DNA from: an uncultured Opitutaceae bacterium
Lineage (GTDB): Bacteria > Verrucomicrobiota > Verrucomicrobiia > Opitutales > Opitutaceae
Direction: 5' to 3'
NCBI GenBank assembly: GCA_937128785.1
Contig: CAKZMS010000142.1
Span: 1-15,502, forward strand
DNA length: 15,502 nt
Shown here one piece after another: positions 13,964 to 15,502 of the stretch. Positions within the stretch are counted from its first letter, which is position 1, and each line of letters begins with the position of its first letter. Both the position numbers and the translations under genes were made by a program. The notes below the pieces were generated by a model that worked only from the letters and a program-made list of their open reading frames with translations, was not told the DNA's origin and ran no database searches.

Positions 13964-14076
13964 GAGGCTAAGACCCGGCACCGAGCCACGTGGGAACGCT
14001 CAGATCAGGGATCTAGTCTCGCCAACAGGACTGCATGTTGTATACCAAATAAAGTTTCCGAAAATCCCCCGCTTCC

Positions 14077-15039
14077 ATGTTCCTCAAACTGCTGCCCCTT
14101 CTCGCCCTGCTTCTGGGCTCTGTGACCTTCTCCGCCGCCGGTGATAAACCGAACGTTTTGTTCATCATGTCCGATGACCACACGTGGCAAGCGGTCGGAG
14201 CTTACAACTCCCATCTGGCTTATCTGAACCCGACGCCGACCCTCGATAAACTCGCCGCCGAGGGGATGATTTTCGACAACGCATTTTGCACGAATTCTAT
14301 CTGCACCCCGAGCCGGGCGAGCATCATGACCGGACAGTATTCCCACGTGAACGGTTCCCTCACGCTCAACGGGCGGGTCGACCACGATCAGCAATACCTG
14401 GCGCACGAAATGAAGGCCGCCGGTTACCAAACCGCGGTGATCGGCAAGTGGCACCTGAAGGCCCGCCCCACGGCATTTGATTACTACAAGGTGCTTCCCG
14501 GTCAGGGTAAATATTTCAACCCCATCTTCTACGAGACCGGCAGTGAGGAACCGGTGCAGGCGACCGGTCACTCGACGGATCGCGTCACCGACTCGGCGTT
14601 GGCATGGTTCAAGGAACGCCGTGATCCCGCTCGGCCGTTTTTTCTGAAACTACACTTTAAGGCGCCGCATGATTATTTCGAATACGCCCCGCGCTACGAA
14701 GACTACCTGGCCGATGTAAACATTCCCGAACCGCTCAGTCTCTGGAACCGCGGCGAAGGATCGGTCGCCACTCGCGGCACCAATGGTGAGCTGGACCACG
14801 TCATCGCCACGTCGATTGGCCGCCGCAACTACCGCCGCAGTTACGACAAGGATTTCGAAGTCGATACCGCCCTCGATGACACGGCCGCCCAACGCGAGGC
14901 CTACAATCTCTACCTCAAGAAATACCTGCGCTGCGTGAAAGGTGTGGACGACAACCTCGCCCGCGTGTTCCATCTGCGCGCGCGAATGATCGAAACAGAA
15001 GACGGGCCGCTGGTGCAAGCCCTGCACCGTATCCAATGA
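14077..15039 (+). CDS. Type I sulfatase, broken after residue 298
   Basis: Exported sulfatase, likely acting on sulfated polysaccharides. The signal peptide is MFLKLLPLLALLLGSVTFSAAG. Asp33-Asp34 in MSDDHTW are calcium ligands. Cys76 in SICTPSRASIMTG is the site converted to formylglycine. GKWHLK and FLKLHFKAPHDY supply further active-site residues. Sulfatases of this family usually have about 450-550 residues and continue after DDNLARVF with a helix and a second metal-binding loop (D-x-G or D-Q-G-F type). Here the match stops at Phe298 (about 14970), and 22 unrelated residues precede a TGA at 15037. The second half is missing, so the product would be inactive. The break coincides with a change to alphaproteobacterial-looking DNA, and a chimeric join is more likely than a natural fusion. 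Confidence 0.8.
   Translation: MFLKLLPLLALLLGSVTFSAAGDKPNVLFIMSDDHTWQAVGAYNSHLAYLNPTPTLDKLAAEGMIFDNAFCTNSICTPSRASIMTGQYSHVNGSLTLNGRVDHDQQYLAHEMKAAGYQTAVIGKWHLKARPTAFDYYKVLPGQGKYFNPIFYETGSEEPVQATGHSTDRVTDSALAWFKERRDPARPFFLKLHFKAPHDYFEYAPRYEDYLADVNIPEPLSLWNRGEGSVATRGTNGELDHVIATSIGRRNYRRSYDKDFEVDTALDDTAAQREAYNLYLKKYLRCVKGVDDNLARVFHLRARMIETEDGPLVQALHRIQ
14971..15039 (+). other. 3' tail of an unidentified foreign gene
   Basis: Residues HLRARMIETEDGPLVQ and a few more, ending in TGA at 15037-15039. The stop overlaps the ATG at 15036 (ATGA), a usual operon arrangement. It is therefore best read as the end of the gene that precedes the BtuF-like gene in its source genome, joined in frame to the sulfatase by chance. 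I do not recognise the family. Confidence 0.55.
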
Positions 15040-15502
15040 CCGGCTTTCCCGAACGCATCATCTGCCTGACCGAGGAAACGGTCGAAACGCTCTACCTTCT
15101 GGGGCAGGATCATCGCATCGTTGCGGTGACGGGCTATGCCGTTCGCCCCGCCCGGGTGCGCCGCGAAAAGCCCCGCGTGGGGGCCTTTACCAGCGCCGAC
15201 ATCCCCAAGATCCTGTCCTATGAACCCGACCTCGTTCTGACCTTCTCGGACCTGCAAGCCGACATCGCCGCCGAACTGATCCGCAAGGGGATCACGGTGC
15301 TCGCCTTCAACCAGCGCCGCGTCGAGGGCATCCTCGACATGATCGCCACGCTCGGCCGCCTGACCGGCGTCGAGGACCGCGCGCACCGGCTGATCGACGC
15401 CTTTTCAGATCGTAGGGCGGGGCTGCGCCCCGCCTCCCCCCGGCCAAAGGTCTATTTCGAGGAATGGGATGACCCCATGATCGCCTCGATCGGCTGGGCC
15501 TC
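15036..15502 (+). CDS. Cobalamin/iron-type ABC transporter substrate-binding protein (BtuF-like), 3' end missing
   Basis: The first 155 residues of a periplasmic-binding-fold protein of the BtuF/FepB type. The N-terminal strand is PERIICLTEETVETLYLLG, followed by RIVAVTGYAVRP, VGAFTSADIPKILSYEPDLV and a long helix, then KVYFEEWDDPMIASIGW, all typical of cobalamin-binding family members in Rhodobacter-like bacteria. No signal peptide is seen from this start. The start overlaps the previous stop (ATGA), implying translational coupling. GC content is clearly higher than in the rest of the window. The gene runs off the right edge. The ligand (vitamin B12 or a chelate) is inferred from family resemblance. 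Confidence 0.82.
   Translation, partial: MTGFPERIICLTEETVETLYLLGQDHRIVAVTGYAVRPARVRREKPRVGAFTSADIPKILSYEPDLVLTFSDLQADIAAELIRKGITVLAFNQRRVEGILDMIATLGRLTGVEDRAHRLIDAFSDRRAGLRPASPRPKVYFEEWDDPMIASIGWA
15416..15434. repeat. GC-rich palindromic repeat inside the BtuF-like gene
   Basis: GGCGGGGC-TGC-GCCCCGCC, a perfect dyad preceded by GTAG. Such dispersed palindromes are frequent in proteobacterial genomes. It is read in frame as RRAGLRPAS between two conserved parts of the protein, so it adds a short loop. Confidence 0.65.

Larger units (their letters stand above)
13712..14076. other. Divergent intergenic region between the TonB-C gene and the sulfatase
   Basis: 365 bases. The first 190 hold the sigma-54 promoter and upstream element of the minus-strand gene, and then comes REP-like copy C. 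The last 110 bases before the sulfatase show no clear promoter or ribosome binding site. Confidence 0.7.

Noticed and set aside
14971..15039. A natural sulfatase variant with a short alternative C-terminus
   Set aside because: The second metal-binding half is missing, and the tail overlaps the next gene's start as an operon gene end would. A join artefact explains both.
1..15502. CRISPR arrays, tRNA or rRNA genes
   Set aside because: No regularly spaced short repeats and no tRNA or rRNA-like segments were seen on either strand.

Overview
The window most likely comes from a Verrucomicrobiota bacterium of the Opitutales/Opitutaceae type. The clues are the gene content (a DUF1080 3-keto-disaccharide-hydrolase-like protein, a sulfatase, a PhoD-type phosphatase, two exported GH10 xylanases) and a duplicated C-terminal domain on the first xylanase that I associate with exported Opitutae proteins. 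The placement is by protein style only. Both ends cut through genes, so this looks like a fragment or whole contig of a draft or metagenome assembly. The last ~530 bases do not fit: the sulfatase reading breaks at about 14970 and continues into sequence resembling an alphaproteobacterial cobalamin-binding (BtuF-type) gene, so the right end is probably chimeric or an abrupt horizontal join.

Layout. 3-1043: 3' part of a receiver plus histidine-kinase protein. 1024-2032: a RAYT-type (REP-associated Y1/HUH) transposase between inverted GGGGTCA-type ends. 2043-2675: exported DUF1080 protein. 2691-3660: a nucleotidyltransferase and small-partner gene pair enclosed by two 110-bp direct repeats that carry inverted GGGGTCAG ends. 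3733-4257: NAD(P)H-dependent FMN reductase. 4277-4367: broken copy of the start of the glycosyltransferase gene that is intact at 7179. Between these two copies lie an AraC regulator (minus) and a divergent FAD oxidoreductase (plus). 7179-7997: GT2 glycosyltransferase.

8036-13711, all on the minus strand: a modular GH10 xylanase, a 72-residue exported or membrane peptide, a PhoD-like phosphatase, a second GH10 xylanase, and a small exported TonB-C-domain protein. The 72-residue peptide and the TonB-C protein share the start of their signal peptides. Each is preceded by an excellent sigma-54 (-24/-12) promoter and a nearly identical 30-bp upstream element at exactly the same 107-bp spacing.

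Functionally, the window reads as exported polysaccharide and organic-ester breakdown (two xylanases, sulfatase, DUF1080, PhoD) mixed with redox and regulatory genes and reshaped by mobile repeats. The most interesting items are the paired sigma-54 regulatory cassettes, the RAYT/REP family (which even supplies the stop codon and the last residues of two unrelated proteins), the repeat-bounded nucleotidyltransferase cassette, and the duplicated glycosyltransferase start around the AraC-FAD module.
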